DNA from: Achromobacter marplatensis
Lineage (GTDB): Bacteria; Pseudomonadota; Gammaproteobacteria; Burkholderiales; Burkholderiaceae_B
Assembly (NCBI RefSeq): GCF_002209535.1
Contig: NZ_NJIG01000019.1
Location: forward strand, 39,825-103,824
DNA length: 64,000 nucleotides
Direction: 5' to 3'
Shown: piece after piece, positions 1 through 8,496 of the stretch
How positions within the stretch are numbered: the stretch's first letter is position 1
Layout: each line of letters starts with the position of its first letter
Translations under genes and position numbers: made by a program
Notes under the pieces: generated by a model
What the model saw: the letters and a program-made list of their open reading frames with translations, nothing else
What the model was told of the DNA's origin: nothing
The model's database searches: none

Positions 1-31
1 CGGGCCCGTGCCGCCGGCAGCCTCCGGGAAC

Positions 32-47
32 ATTACAAAACCGTAAT
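32..47. promoter_or_regulatory. CopR/CusR-like copper box
   Basis: The sequence ATTACAAAACCGTAAT is an inverted repeat with arms ATTAC and GTAAT and a 6-nt spacer. Copper-responsive response regulators of the CopR/CusR/PcoR family bind short ATTACA-type inverted repeats. The site lies about 70 bp upstream of a copper-resistance operon, where such an activator site is expected. The regulator genes are not in the window and may lie to the left. The assignment rests on pattern and position only. Confidence 0.5.
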
Positions 48-118
48 CCGGACGACAGAATCGGGTCACCCCGGCTTTCCTACAGTGTCATCACGATCCC
101 CCCTTTCCAAGGATTCTC

Positions 119-607
119 GTGAAAGACACCCTGATCCGCTTCATCCAAACCGCCGCGCTGGCCCTGCTGGTCGCCGGCACGGCGCAAGCCGCGGGCGAGC
201 ACGCCGGCCACGGCATGTCCATGCCGGCCGCGTCCACGCCCATCGGCAAGCCGGGCGACGCCGCCCGCGCCACGCGCACCATCGATGTCGACATGACCGA
301 CGCCATGCGCTTCACGCCCGACCGCATCGAGGTCAAGGCGGGCGAGACCGTGCGCATCAACGTGCGCAATTCGGGAAAGATCCGCCACGAGCTGGTGCTG
401 GGCACCGACGCCGACCTGAAGGCGCACTACGACATGATGATGAAAGACCCCGGCATGCGCCACGAAGAGGCGAACGCGGTGTCGCTGGACGCGGGCAAGA
501 CCGGCCAGATCGTCTGGCGCTTCGACAAGGCGGGCACGGTGTCCTTCGGCTGCCTGGAACCGGGCCATTACAGCGCCGGCATGAAGGGAGCGGTGTCGGT
601 GCTTTGA
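119..607 (+). CDS. CopI-like periplasmic cupredoxin
   Basis: Predicted periplasmic blue-copper-type protein of 162 aa, first gene of a copper operon. Residues 1-24 form a signal peptide with an AQA cleavage site. A His/Met-rich stretch follows (HAGHGMSM around residues 28-35), then a cupredoxin domain from about residue 50 to the end. Likely type-1 copper ligands are His90, Cys145, His150 and Met155, in the order His...Cys-x4-His-x4-Met. CopI proteins with this architecture protect against copper in the periplasm. The start is GTG, fixed by the signal peptide and a purine-rich AAGGA just upstream. copA begins 19 bp downstream. The CopI assignment is by domain layout; a general plastocyanin-like name would also fit. 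Confidence 0.8.
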   Translation: MKDTLIRFIQTAALALLVAGTAQAAGEHAGHGMSMPAASTPIGKPGDAARATRTIDVDMTDAMRFTPDRIEVKAGETVRINVRNSGKIRHELVLGTDADLKAHYDMMMKDPGMRHEEANAVSLDAGKTGQIVWRFDKAGTVSFGCLEPGHYSAGMKGAVSVL

Positions 608-626
608 TGCCCGACGCCTTTCTTCC

Positions 627-2339
627 ATGAGCACCCTTCCCCCGCTTGCCCGCCGCCGTTTCGTGCAGGGCCTGGCCGCCGGCGGCGCGCTGGCCGCACT
701 TGGCGGCTGGCGCGCCGCGTTGGCCTCGCCCGCGCCCGCCAACGAATTGCACGGTTCCGAATTCCATCTGGAGATCGGCGAAACGCCCGTGAACTTCACG
801 GGCGCCGCCCGCATCGGCACCACCGTCAACGGCCAACTGCCCGCCCCCCTCCTGCGTTGGCGCGAAGGCGACACGGTGACCCTGCACGTCACCAACCGGC
901 TGCGCGAGCAGACCTCCATCCACTGGCACGGCATCCTGCTGCCGACCGAGATGGACGGCGTGCCGGGCCTGAGCTTTCCCGGCATCGATCCGGGACAAAC
1001 GTTTACCTACCGCTTCGCGGTGCGCCAAAGCGGCACGTACTGGTATCACAGCCATTCGGGCTTCCAGGAGCAAACCGGCCTGTACGGCGCCATCGTCATC
1101 GATCCGCGCCGCCGCGATCCCATCGCATCCGACCGCGACTACACGGTGCTGCTGTCGGACTGGACGGACGAAGACCCGATGCGGCTCTTCAACAAGCTCA
1201 AGGTGATGCCCGAGTACTACAACCGCATCCAGCCCAGCGTCCAGAGCCTGGCCGCGGACGCGCAGGAGCGCGGCTGGCGCGCCGCGCTCTCTGAACGGCT
1301 GATGTGGGAACAGATGCGCATGACGCCGACGGACCTGGCGGACGTGTCCGGTGCCACCTACACCTACCTGACCAACGGCGCCACGCCCGCGGGCAACTGG
1401 ACCGGGCTGTTCAAGCCGGGCGAACGCATCCGGCTGCGCTTCATCAACGGGTCGGCGATGACGTACTTCGACGTGCGCATCCCCGGCCTGAAGATGACGG
1501 TGGTGGCCGCCGACGGCCAGGACGTACGCCCCGTGGACGTGGAGGAATTCCGGATCGGCGTGGCCGAAACCTATGACGTGATCGTCGAACCGCAGGACGA
1601 GCGCGCCTACACGATCTTCTCTCAGGCCATGGACCGTTCGGGCTTTGCCCGCGCCACGCTGGCGCCGCGCGCCGGCATGCAGGCCGACGTTCCCGAGCTG
1701 GACCGCGTGCAATTGCTCGGCATGATGGACATGGGCATGGCGCATGACATGGGCGGCATGCCCGGCATGGACCACGGCGGCCACGGGGCTGCACCCGCGG
1801 GGCAAGGCGGCATGGTCGAGGTCAAGCATCCCTACCCGACCGAGCGCGGCGTCAGCAATTCCATGCTGCCCGACGTGGTGTCGACGCGGCTGGATGACCC
1901 GGGCGTGGGGCTGCGCAACAACGGCCGGCGCGTGCTGACCTATTCAGACCTGCATTCCATCCGTGAACCCGAGGACAACCGCGCGCCGTCCCGCGAAATC
2001 GAACTGCACCTGACGGGCAACATGGAACGCTACATGTGGTCATTCAACGGCGTGAAGTTCTCTGACGCCAAGCCCATCGTGCTGCGCTATGGCGAACGCG
2101 TGCGCTTCGTGCTGGTCAACGACACCATGATGACGCACCCGATCCATCTACACGGGTTGTGGAGCGACCTGGAGTCGCCCGACGGCACCTTCCAGGTGCG
2201 CAAGCACACGATCATCCTCAATCCGGCACAACGGCTGAGCTACCGCGTCAGCGCCGATGCACGCGGGCACTGGGCTTACCACTGCCACCTGCTGTATCAC
2301 ATGGAGGCCGGCATGTTCAGAGCGGTCGTGGTGGAGTAA
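627..2339 (+). CDS. copA: CopA multicopper oxidase, copper resistance
   Basis: Periplasmic multicopper oxidase of 570 aa that oxidises Cu(I) or sequesters copper. A Tat signal (RRRFVQG, residues 9-15, then a hydrophobic stretch) indicates export in folded form. The four copper-binding blocks are visible: SIHWHG near residue 97, WYHSHSG near 138, HPIHLHG near 505 and YHCHLLYHMEAGM near the C-terminus, giving the type 1 and trinuclear centres. A Met/His-rich insert around residues 370-395 (MGMAHDMGGMPGMDHGG) is typical of CopA/PcoA and probably binds extra copper. Length and layout match the family. The gene sits between the cupredoxin and copB genes with very short gaps, so it is cotranscribed. 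Confidence 0.93.
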   Translation: MSTLPPLARRRFVQGLAAGGALAALGGWRAALASPAPANELHGSEFHLEIGETPVNFTGAARIGTTVNGQLPAPLLRWREGDTVTLHVTNRLREQTSIHWHGILLPTEMDGVPGLSFPGIDPGQTFTYRFAVRQSGTYWYHSHSGFQEQTGLYGAIVIDPRRRDPIASDRDYTVLLSDWTDEDPMRLFNKLKVMPEYYNRIQPSVQSLAADAQERGWRAALSERLMWEQMRMTPTDLADVSGATYTYLTNGATPAGNWTGLFKPGERIRLRFINGSAMTYFDVRIPGLKMTVVAADGQDVRPVDVEEFRIGVAETYDVIVEPQDERAYTIFSQAMDRSGFARATLAPRAGMQADVPELDRVQLLGMMDMGMAHDMGGMPGMDHGGHGAAPAGQGGMVEVKHPYPTERGVSNSMLPDVVSTRLDDPGVGLRNNGRRVLTYSDLHSIREPEDNRAPSREIELHLTGNMERYMWSFNGVKFSDAKPIVLRYGERVRFVLVNDTMMTHPIHLHGLWSDLESPDGTFQVRKHTIILNPAQRLSYRVSADARGHWAYHCHLLYHMEAGMFRAVVVE

Positions 2340-2342
2340 GCG

Positions 2343-3272
2343 ATGACGACGCAACGCAACCTGCTGGGCGCCTGCGCCCTTGCCCTGACGCTGGGCGCCG
2401 TGGGCGCCCACGCGCAACCCGCGGCCATGGATCACGGCGCGATGGACCATTCCAGCATGCCCGGCATGGATCACGGCGCCATGAGCCCCGCGCCGGCGCC
2501 CGCCGCCATGGATCACGCCGCGATGGGGCATCGCGCCGCCCCGGCCTCGGACGCGCCGCCCATCGGCAGCCTGCCGACGAGCGATGGCGCGGGCGAACGC
2601 GGCTACGACAGCTACGGCATCCACCCCCACATGATGGACAACGCGTCCACCTGGCAAGTGCTGTTCGACAAGTTCGGCGTCACGCGCAACCGCGACGGCG
2701 AAAACGCCCTGGACTGGGACGGCCGCTTCTGGGTCGGCTCGGCCACCGACCGCCTGCTTATCAAGAGCGAAGGCGAACGCGAAAACGGCGGCGGCTCGGA
2801 CGGCAAGGTAGAAGCCTTCTGGAGCCACGCCGTAGCGCCCTTCTGGGACCTGCAGGTGGGCGCCCGCCGAGACATCGGCACCGGCCCCAAGCGCAACTGG
2901 GCCGCCGTCGGCATCGAAGGCCTGTTGCCCTACAACATCGAACTGGAGACCACCGCCTATGTGGGATCGTCCGGCCGCACGGCGCTGGCGGTGAAGGCCG
3001 AATACGACCTGCTGCTGACCCAGCGCCTGATCTTCACACCGGAACTCGAGGCCAGCCTGTACGGCAAGCGCGACCCCGAACGTGGGATCGGATCGGGCCT
3101 GTCGACAGGGTCGCTCTCTTTGCGGCTACGCTATGAGGTCACGCGGGAGTTCGCCCCTTACGTCGGCGTCTCCTTTGAACGGAAGTTCGGCCAGACTGCC
3201 AGCTATGCGTCGGACGCCGGAGCCAGCCGGTCCCAGACGGCCGTCATGGCGGGCGTCCGGTTCTGGTTCTGA
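2343..3272 (+). CDS. copB: CopB outer-membrane copper resistance protein
   Basis: Outer-membrane beta-barrel protein of the copper-resistance system, 309 aa. It has a signal peptide (residues 1-24, ending AHA) and an N-terminal low-complexity region to about residue 62 with repeated MDHGAM/MDHSSM units, the Met/His copper-binding repeats of CopB/PcoB. The C-terminal two thirds has alternating strands with aromatic ends and finishes with FWF, a typical barrel terminus. The start ATG lies 3 bp after the copA stop. It acts with CopA in binding or exporting copper at the outer membrane. Family assignment is secure; the mechanism is less well known. Confidence 0.92.
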   Translation: MTTQRNLLGACALALTLGAVGAHAQPAAMDHGAMDHSSMPGMDHGAMSPAPAPAAMDHAAMGHRAAPASDAPPIGSLPTSDGAGERGYDSYGIHPHMMDNASTWQVLFDKFGVTRNRDGENALDWDGRFWVGSATDRLLIKSEGERENGGGSDGKVEAFWSHAVAPFWDLQVGARRDIGTGPKRNWAAVGIEGLLPYNIELETTAYVGSSGRTALAVKAEYDLLLTQRLIFTPELEASLYGKRDPERGIGSGLSTGSLSLRLRYEVTREFAPYVGVSFERKFGQTASYASDAGASRSQTAVMAGVRFWF

Positions 3273-3308
3273 CCCGGCGCCACGCCCCTCATATCAATAA
3301 GGAGCCTC

Positions 3309-3767
3309 ATGAACATTTCCCGTATCACGCGCCGCGTGGCCCTGGCCGCGGCCCTTTGCGCCCCCGCCTTCGCCACCGCGCAAACGCCCGCCAAGGTCGA
3401 AGTCTGGAAGACGCCCACCTGCGGCTGCTGCGAAGACTGGGTCAAGCACATGCGCGACAACGGCTTTGCCGTCACCACGCACGATGTGCAGGACACCGGC
3501 CCCATCCGCCGCAACGCGGGCATGACCGACTACGGGTCGTGCCATACCGCGGTGGTGGACGGCTATGCGCTGGAAGGCCACGTGCCCGCCAGCGACGTGC
3601 GCCGCCTGCTCTTGGAAAAGCCCGACGCCGCCGGCCTGGCCGCCCCGGGCATGCCGCTGGGCTCGCCTGGCATGGACGGCCCCGAATACGGCGGCCGCAA
3701 GACGCCGCACGACGTGCTGTTGGTGGACAAGCGCGGCGGGGCCAAGGTTTTCCAGGCGTACCGCTGA
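3309..3767 (+). CDS. copG: DUF411 / CopG periplasmic copper protein
   Basis: Small exported copper protein of 152 aa. Residues 1-24 are a signal peptide. The mature part starts with a thioredoxin-like segment carrying VWKTPTCGCCEDWVKHM, with Cys38, Cys40, Cys41 and Met48. This is the hallmark of DUF411 proteins. The Pseudomonas and Vibrio member CopG binds a small copper cluster and may act in copper redox chemistry. SD AAGGAG lies just ahead of the ATG. It is the fourth gene of the copper operon, 36 bp after copB. A 98-bp gap and a separate promoter candidate follow, so the operon probably ends here. Confidence 0.85.
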   Translation: MNISRITRRVALAAALCAPAFATAQTPAKVEVWKTPTCGCCEDWVKHMRDNGFAVTTHDVQDTGPIRRNAGMTDYGSCHTAVVDGYALEGHVPASDVRRLLLEKPDAAGLAAPGMPLGSPGMDGPEYGGRKTPHDVLLVDKRGGAKVFQAYR

Positions 3768-3801
3768 AACAATTCATCCACACCGCCCCAATGGCTACTC
3801 C

Positions 3802-3830
3802 TTGCACTGCAGCAAAAATGCGCCACAATA
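3802..3830 (+). promoter_or_regulatory. candidate sigma-70 promoter for serA
   Basis: TTGCAC (3802-3807) and CACAAT/ACAATA (3824-3830) are separated by 16-17 bp. The region is AT-rich compared with its surroundings and lies 36 bp before the serA ATG. It is the only plausible promoter in the gap between the copper operon and serA. Confidence 0.4.
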
Positions 3831-3865
3831 AATAAAACGCATTCTTCACCCACCCCTTGGCAGTC

Positions 3866-5062
3866 ATGGCAAAAATCGTCCTGTTCGAGAACATCCATCC
3901 GAGCGCGCGCGCGGTCTTCGAAGCCGCCGGCTACACCGACATCGTCACGCACGCCGCGGCCCTGCCGCCGGCGCAAATGCAGGAAGCCCTGCGTGGCGTG
4001 CACGTGGCGGGGATCCGTTCTCGCACGCACCTGGACGCCGCCTTGCTGTCCAGCCCGGACCTGCGCGTCGTGGGCTGCTTCTGCATCGGCACCAACCAGG
4101 TCGACCTGGATTCCGCCATGCAGCGCGGCGTCCCGGTGTTCAACGCGCCCTTCTCCAACACCCGCTCGGTCGCCGAGCTGGTGCTGGGCGAAGCCATCCT
4201 GCTGCTGCGCCGGATTCCGGAAAAGAATGCGCGCGTGCATCTGGGCCACTGGGATAAAAGCGCCTCGGGCGCCTTTGAAACCCGCGGCAAGACGCTGGGC
4301 ATTGTGGGCTACGGCAATATCGGTTCGCAGATCAGCACCCTGGCCGAAGGCCTGGGCATGCGCGTCATCTATCACGACGTGGAAGCCAAGCTGCCGCTGG
4401 GCAACGCCCGCCCCGCCGGGACGCTCAACGACCTGCTGGAGCAGGCGGACGTGGTGACGCTGCATGTGCCGGGCGGCAAGTCCACCGAAAACATCATGAA
4501 CGCGGAAACGATCGGCCGCATGCGGCGCGGCGCGATCCTGATCAACGCCTCGCGCGGCACGGTGGTGGACATCGACGCCCTGCACGCCGCCTTGAAGTCC
4601 GGCCACCTGGCCGGCGCCGCGCTGGACGTGTTCCCCACCGAGCCCAAGGGCGCGGACGAACCGCTGGCCAGCCCGCTGATCGGCTTGCCCAACGTCATCC
4701 TGACCCCGCACATCGGCGGCAGCACGCAGGAATCGCAAGAGAACATCGGCCGCGAAGTAGCCGAGAAGCTGGTGCGCTTCATGCAGGCCGGCACGACCAA
4801 GGGCGCGGTCAACTTCCCCGAACTGCCCTACCTGGAGCCGGCCGGCGCCACGCGCATCCTGCACGTGCACCGCAACGCCCCGGGCGCGCTCGGCACGCTG
4901 GACAACCTGATGGCGCAGCACGGCCTGAACATCGTCAGCCAGACCCTGCAGACCAAGGGCCAGATCGGCTACGTGATCACCGACGTGGAAGGCCAGGTCG
5001 ACGACGTGGTGATGACCACGCTGCGTAACCACCCCATCACGGTCCGCTGCGACCGGCTGTAG
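3866..5062 (+). CDS. serA: D-3-phosphoglycerate dehydrogenase
   Basis: Cytosolic enzyme, first step of serine biosynthesis (3-phosphoglycerate to phosphohydroxypyruvate, NAD-dependent), 398 aa. An N-terminal substrate domain is followed by the NAD-binding core with GIVGYGNIGSQ near residue 150. Catalytic residues are in NASRGTVVDID (Arg), VFPTEPKG (Glu) and ILTPHIGGST (His). A C-terminal ACT domain covers the last 75 residues and would give serine feedback control, as in the E. coli-type enzyme. The ATG at 3866 is preferred over an in-frame TTG three codons upstream because the protein then starts MAKIVLFE as in homologues. The stop codon TAG lies inside the first bases of a palindromic repeat element. 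Confidence 0.95.
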   Translation: MAKIVLFENIHPSARAVFEAAGYTDIVTHAAALPPAQMQEALRGVHVAGIRSRTHLDAALLSSPDLRVVGCFCIGTNQVDLDSAMQRGVPVFNAPFSNTRSVAELVLGEAILLLRRIPEKNARVHLGHWDKSASGAFETRGKTLGIVGYGNIGSQISTLAEGLGMRVIYHDVEAKLPLGNARPAGTLNDLLEQADVVTLHVPGGKSTENIMNAETIGRMRRGAILINASRGTVVDIDALHAALKSGHLAGAALDVFPTEPKGADEPLASPLIGLPNVILTPHIGGSTQESQENIGREVAEKLVRFMQAGTTKGAVNFPELPYLEPAGATRILHVHRNAPGALGTLDNLMAQHGLNIVSQTLQTKGQIGYVITDVEGQVDDVVMTTLRNHPITVRCDRL

Positions 5063-5238
5063 GATGGGTGAAGCGCGGGAGTCCTGATGCAAGGACTCCG
5101 CTTTCGAACGCGCGCAACCCATCAAGCGGCGGTTGTGTTCTGGCTGAATCAGATAAGAAATGCGGCGCCGCTTGATGGGTTGCGCGCGCCAGGCATCCGG
5201 GTTCTTGGCCGGATGATCTCGCGCTCCACCCATCCTAC
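5059..5238. repeat. GTAGGATGGG palindromic element, copy 1
   Basis: A 180-bp element bounded by GTAGGATGGGTGAAGCGCG on the left and its near inverse CGCGCTCCACCCATCCTAC on the right. A second inner inverted pair, CGCGCGCAACCCATCAAGCG and its inverse CGCTTGATGGGTTGCGCGCG, flanks a central non-palindromic spacer. The left edge overlaps the serA stop codon. Four relatives occur at 11886, 21683, 41940 and 63514. No coding potential was seen. Confidence 0.9.
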
Positions 5239-5289
5239 GTCCACGCCGTATGAATCCTCCATCGGCGCAGCACCCGCAGAGCGGCGCCG

Positions 5290-6153
5290 CTAGTCGGCCG
5301 CCGCCGCCATCAGGCATTCCGCCATTTTTTCGCGCACGCTGCCCGCGTCGAACGGCAGGCGGCCGATGATGCCGATTTCGCGGTGGAAGGCCTGTTCGCC
5401 CAGCGGCACAAGCCGCAGGCCCGTCATGTCCAGGCGCCGCAGTTTCGGCAGCAGGGCCACCCCCAGGCCGTGGCGCACCATGTTGGCGATGGCCTCGATC
5501 TCATCCAGCTCCACCGCCTCGTGCACGTTCAGTCGGTGCTTTTTCAAGAAAATATCTACCACCCTCCCGCCAAACGACGCCCGGTCGTAGCGGATGAACG
5601 GTTGCGCGGCCAGCAGTTCGCGCCAGGGCGCGTCCGGCAAGGATGCCGGCACGGCCAGCATCACGGGCTCGCTCAGCAGGCGGTGCCAGCCCAGCTCGGG
5701 CGGCAGCGTGAACGGCGGGCGGATCAGCACGGCCATATCCACTTCGCCGGCATCCACTTGCCCCAGCAGCGATAGCGACACGCCGGGCACGATGCGCACC
5801 CGCACCTCCGGGTAGACGGCCCGGAAACGCCCCAGCGCGTCCACCAGCAGGTCCTGCTGCACTGAGGCGATGGCGCCGATGCGCAAGGACCCGCTGACCT
5901 GGCCCGCCCCCGCCGTCGTGACCATGCGTTCGGCCATCGCGACCAGCTCTTCGGCCTGCGCCAGCATCTCGCGGCCATGGGCGTTCAGCACGGCGGCCCG
6001 CGCCCCGCGGTCGAAAAGCTCGACGCCCAGGTATTCCTCCAGGCGCTTGATCTGGGCGCTGACCGCCGACTGCGTCAGGCCCAGATGGGTGCCTGCGCCG
6101 GTGAACGTCCCGTCGCGCGCCACGGCGATGAAGGTTTTGAACTCTTTGATCAC
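5290..6153 (-). CDS. LysR-family regulator, divergent from VOC gene
   Basis: LysR-type transcriptional regulator of 287 aa from the chosen GTG start. The N-terminal winged HTH (residues 1-60) has the usual pattern IAVARDGTFTGAGTHL...AQIKRLEEYLGVELFDR. The rest is the periplasmic-binding-like effector domain. A longer reading from TTG at 6198 would add 15 AT-rich codons without an SD; the GTG gives the normal LysR start MIKEFKTFI. It is divergent from the VOC gene at 6299, with pxpBCA following that gene, so it probably controls that set through the palindrome at 6159-6188. The effector is unknown; 5-oxoproline or a related metabolite is a guess from context. Confidence 0.85.
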   Translation of the reverse strand: MIKEFKTFIAVARDGTFTGAGTHLGLTQSAVSAQIKRLEEYLGVELFDRGARAAVLNAHGREMLAQAEELVAMAERMVTTAGAGQVSGSLRIGAIASVQQDLLVDALGRFRAVYPEVRVRIVPGVSLSLLGQVDAGEVDMAVLIRPPFTLPPELGWHRLLSEPVMLAVPASLPDAPWRELLAAQPFIRYDRASFGGRVVDIFLKKHRLNVHEAVELDEIEAIANMVRHGLGVALLPKLRRLDMTGLRLVPLGEQAFHREIGIIGRLPFDAGSVREKMAECLMAAAAD

Positions 6154-6158
6154 GATCA

Positions 6159-6188
6159 ATATTTTTGATGCTAAGGCACAAAAAATAT
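6159..6188. promoter_or_regulatory. AT-rich inverted repeat, likely LysR operator
   Basis: ATATTTTT and AAAAATAT form perfect 8-bp arms separated by 14 bp, directly upstream of the LysR start and in the gap to the VOC gene. The stretch stands out as AT-rich in a high-GC genome. LysR regulators usually bind T-N11-A type dyads in such divergent gaps. Assignment to this LysR is inference. Confidence 0.45.
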
Positions 6189-6298
6189 CGTTTTTCAATC
6201 AAAAAAACAATACCTAAACTATGGCCTGGTGCTAAAAGCCGTCCGCCACCGCGGCAGCCGCAAGCCATCACCTTTTTTTGAACGCCCCGGAGTTTTTC

Positions 6299-6730
6299 AT
6301 GACCGCCCAAACCAATCTGCCGCCGTTCCACCTGGCCTTCCCGGTCCGCGACCTGGCCGAAGCCCGCGCCTTCTACGGCGAAAAGCTGGGCTGTCCGGAG
6401 GGCCGCAGCTCGCCCGAATGGATCGACTTCAACTTCTACGGCCACCAGATCGTCGCCCACCTGGCGCCCAGCGAATGCGGCCACAAGGCCACCAGCGCCG
6501 TGGACTCGCACAACGTGCCGGTTCGCCATTTCGGCGCCGTGCTTTCCATGGAACAATGGGAAGCCATGTCCAAGCGCCTGATCGACGCAGGCACCGAATT
6601 CGTCATCGAGCCCTACATCCGCTTCAAGGGCGAAGTGGGCGAGCAGGCCACGATGTTCTTCCTGGATCCGTCGGGCAACGCGCTGGAATTCAAGGCCTTC
6701 AAGAACATGGATTCCTTGTTCGCCAAGTAA
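6299..6730 (+). CDS. VOC (glyoxalase/dioxygenase superfamily) protein
   Basis: Small cytosolic protein of 143 aa with the vicinal-oxygen-chelate fold: paired beta-alpha-beta-beta-beta modules beginning PPFHLAFPVRDLAEARAFYG and ending FFLDPSGNALEFKAF. The His near the start and the Glu of LEFK are at the metal-ligand positions of the family. The ATG at 6299 has an upstream CCGGAG; an in-frame TTG at 6278 is less likely. It lies 24 bp before pxpB and is probably cotranscribed with the 5-oxoprolinase genes. The reaction is unknown. Its position suggests a link to pyroglutamate or glutathione-derived compounds, but that is only context. Confidence 0.75.
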   Translation: MTAQTNLPPFHLAFPVRDLAEARAFYGEKLGCPEGRSSPEWIDFNFYGHQIVAHLAPSECGHKATSAVDSHNVPVRHFGAVLSMEQWEAMSKRLIDAGTEFVIEPYIRFKGEVGEQATMFFLDPSGNALEFKAFKNMDSLFAK

Positions 6731-6754
6731 TCCTCCCCTAGAGGTTTCGCGCCG

Positions 6755-7489
6755 TTGAACGCTCTTTCAGAACCCCCTTCTTCGGCCGAAACCCCTTGGC
6801 GCATCCTGCCTCAGGGCGACCGCTGCCTGATCATTTCCTTCGGTGACCGGATCGACGCCGCGATCGGCCGGACCTGTCTGGCCGCGGCGCGCAAACTGCG
6901 CGACGCGCGATTGCCCGGCGTCACCGATGTGGTGCCCTCGTTCGTCGCGGTGGCGGTGCATTACCGGCCCGACGGCCTGGGCAACGGCCCCACCTGTGCC
7001 AGCCTGACCGCCCGCATCGGCGCCTTGCTGGCCGACGGCGTCACGGCAGACGCCCTGGACGGCCGCCAGATCGACGTCCCCGTCTGCTACGGCGGCGAGC
7101 ACGGCCCCGACCTGCCCGATGTGGCGCGCGCGGCCGGCGTGACGCCAGACGACATCATCGCCCTGCACAGCCAACCCCGCAGCATGGTGTTCATGCTGGG
7201 CTTTGCGCCCGGCCACGCCTACCTGGGCGTACACGACGAAAAACTGAATATCCCGCGCCGCCCCTCGCCACGCACTGCGGTGCCCACCGGCGCCGTGGCG
7301 GTGGCCAACCGGCAGACTGTGATCTACCCGAACCGGCTGCCCGGCGGCTGGAACATCATCGGCGCCACGCCGTTGACGCTGTTCGACCCCGCCCGCGAGC
7401 CCGCCTCCCTGCTTCAACCCGGTGATTCGGTCCGATTCGTGCCGATCAGCCCGCAGGAATTCGACCGCATCCGGGAAGCCCGGCCATGA
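6755..7489 (+). CDS. pxpB: 5-oxoprolinase subunit PxpB
   Basis: Subunit B (KipI-like, 244 aa) of the prokaryotic ATP-dependent 5-oxoprolinase PxpABC, which opens 5-oxo-L-proline (pyroglutamate) to L-glutamate. The family features WRILPQGDRCLIISFGD near the N-terminus and SMVFMLGFAPGHAYLGV and NIPRRPSPRTAVPTGAV in the C-terminal half are present. The start is TTG with AGAGG about 10 nt upstream; no in-frame ATG exists before the conserved part. The stop overlaps the pxpC start (ATGA), a sign of translational coupling. Confidence 0.88.
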   Translation: MNALSEPPSSAETPWRILPQGDRCLIISFGDRIDAAIGRTCLAAARKLRDARLPGVTDVVPSFVAVAVHYRPDGLGNGPTCASLTARIGALLADGVTADALDGRQIDVPVCYGGEHGPDLPDVARAAGVTPDDIIALHSQPRSMVFMLGFAPGHAYLGVHDEKLNIPRRPSPRTAVPTGAVAVANRQTVIYPNRLPGGWNIIGATPLTLFDPAREPASLLQPGDSVRFVPISPQEFDRIREARP

Positions 7490-8496
7490 GCGTGACCGTG
7501 ATCAAGCCCGGCATGCTGTCCAGCTTCCAGGACCGCGGCCGCGACGGCTACCAGCATGAAGGCATCCCCGCCGCTGGCGCCATGGACGAACGCGCGCACC
7601 GCCTGGCCAACGCCCTGGCGGGCAACGCCGGCGACCCGGCCACGCTGGAAATGACCCTGATAGGCCCCACGCTGCGTTTTGACGCCCCGGCGTGCTTTGC
7701 GCTGGCTGGCGCCGACCTGGGCGCAACCCTCAATGGCCAGGACATCCCCGTGCACCGCCCGCTGGTGGCCCACGCGGGCGATACCCTCGCTTTCGGCGCC
7801 CGCCCGGCCGTGGGCGCGCGCGGCTATCTGGCGGTGCACGGCGGCTTTGCGCTGGCCGCCGTCATGGGCAGCGAAACCACCTACCTGCGCAGCGGCTTCG
7901 GCGGATTCCAGGGCCGCGCGCTGGCCAAAGGCGACCAGATCCCGCTGCGCGCGCCGCTCACCGAACACGACCTGGACGCGCTGCAGTCGGCGCTATGGGA
8001 TATCGGCGCCTATCTGCCCGGCACGCTGCGCGGGCAGCGCCGCGGCGCCATCCGTTTCCTGCCGGGCAGGCACTGGGACGCATTTTCGGCTGCCGCTCGG
8101 CAGGCTTTCACCGACGCGGAATTTCGCATCAGCCCCCAATCCGACCGCATGGGCTACCGCCTGCTGGGCCCGGCGCTGACGATGGACACGCCGCGCCAGA
8201 TGCTGTCGGAAGCCGCCAGTTTCGGCACCGTGCAGGTGCCTGCAGGCGGCGAAGCCATCATCCTCATGGCCGACCGGCAGACCACGGGCGGCTATCCCAA
8301 GATTGCGCAGATCGCCACCGTGGATCTGCCCGCGCTGGCGCAGTGCGCGCCCGGCCAGGCCCTGCGCTTCCAGCTGATCGAACTGGACGAGGCGCAACGC
8401 CTGGACGGCGAGCGCGAACACGCATTCACCCAACTGCAAGTGGCGCTGGAACCCCTGCGCGCGCTGCTGGCCCCGGCAACAAGGAAACCGCAATGA
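7486..8496 (+). CDS. pxpC: 5-oxoprolinase subunit PxpC
   Basis: Subunit C (KipA/biotin-dependent carboxylase-like family, 336 aa) of 5-oxoprolinase. It starts with the family signature MSVTVIKPGMLSSFQDRGRD and contains GIPAAGAMDERAHRLAN, RGYLAVHGGF and QTTGGYPKIAQI, all normal for the family. Its start overlaps the end of pxpB by 4 bp and its end overlaps the start of pxpA by 4 bp. Older annotation calls such proteins allophanate-hydrolase subunit 2-like; the B-C-A gene set supports the oxoprolinase role. Confidence 0.88.
   Translation: MSVTVIKPGMLSSFQDRGRDGYQHEGIPAAGAMDERAHRLANALAGNAGDPATLEMTLIGPTLRFDAPACFALAGADLGATLNGQDIPVHRPLVAHAGDTLAFGARPAVGARGYLAVHGGFALAAVMGSETTYLRSGFGGFQGRALAKGDQIPLRAPLTEHDLDALQSALWDIGAYLPGTLRGQRRGAIRFLPGRHWDAFSAAARQAFTDAEFRISPQSDRMGYRLLGPALTMDTPRQMLSEAASFGTVQVPAGGEAIILMADRQTTGGYPKIAQIATVDLPALAQCAPGQALRFQLIELDEAQRLDGEREHAFTQLQVALEPLRALLAPATRKPQ

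Noticed and set aside
357..1829. A 490-codon minus-strand frame opposite copA
   Set aside because: The plus strand encodes CopA with all copper motifs; the minus frame has no recognisable domain.
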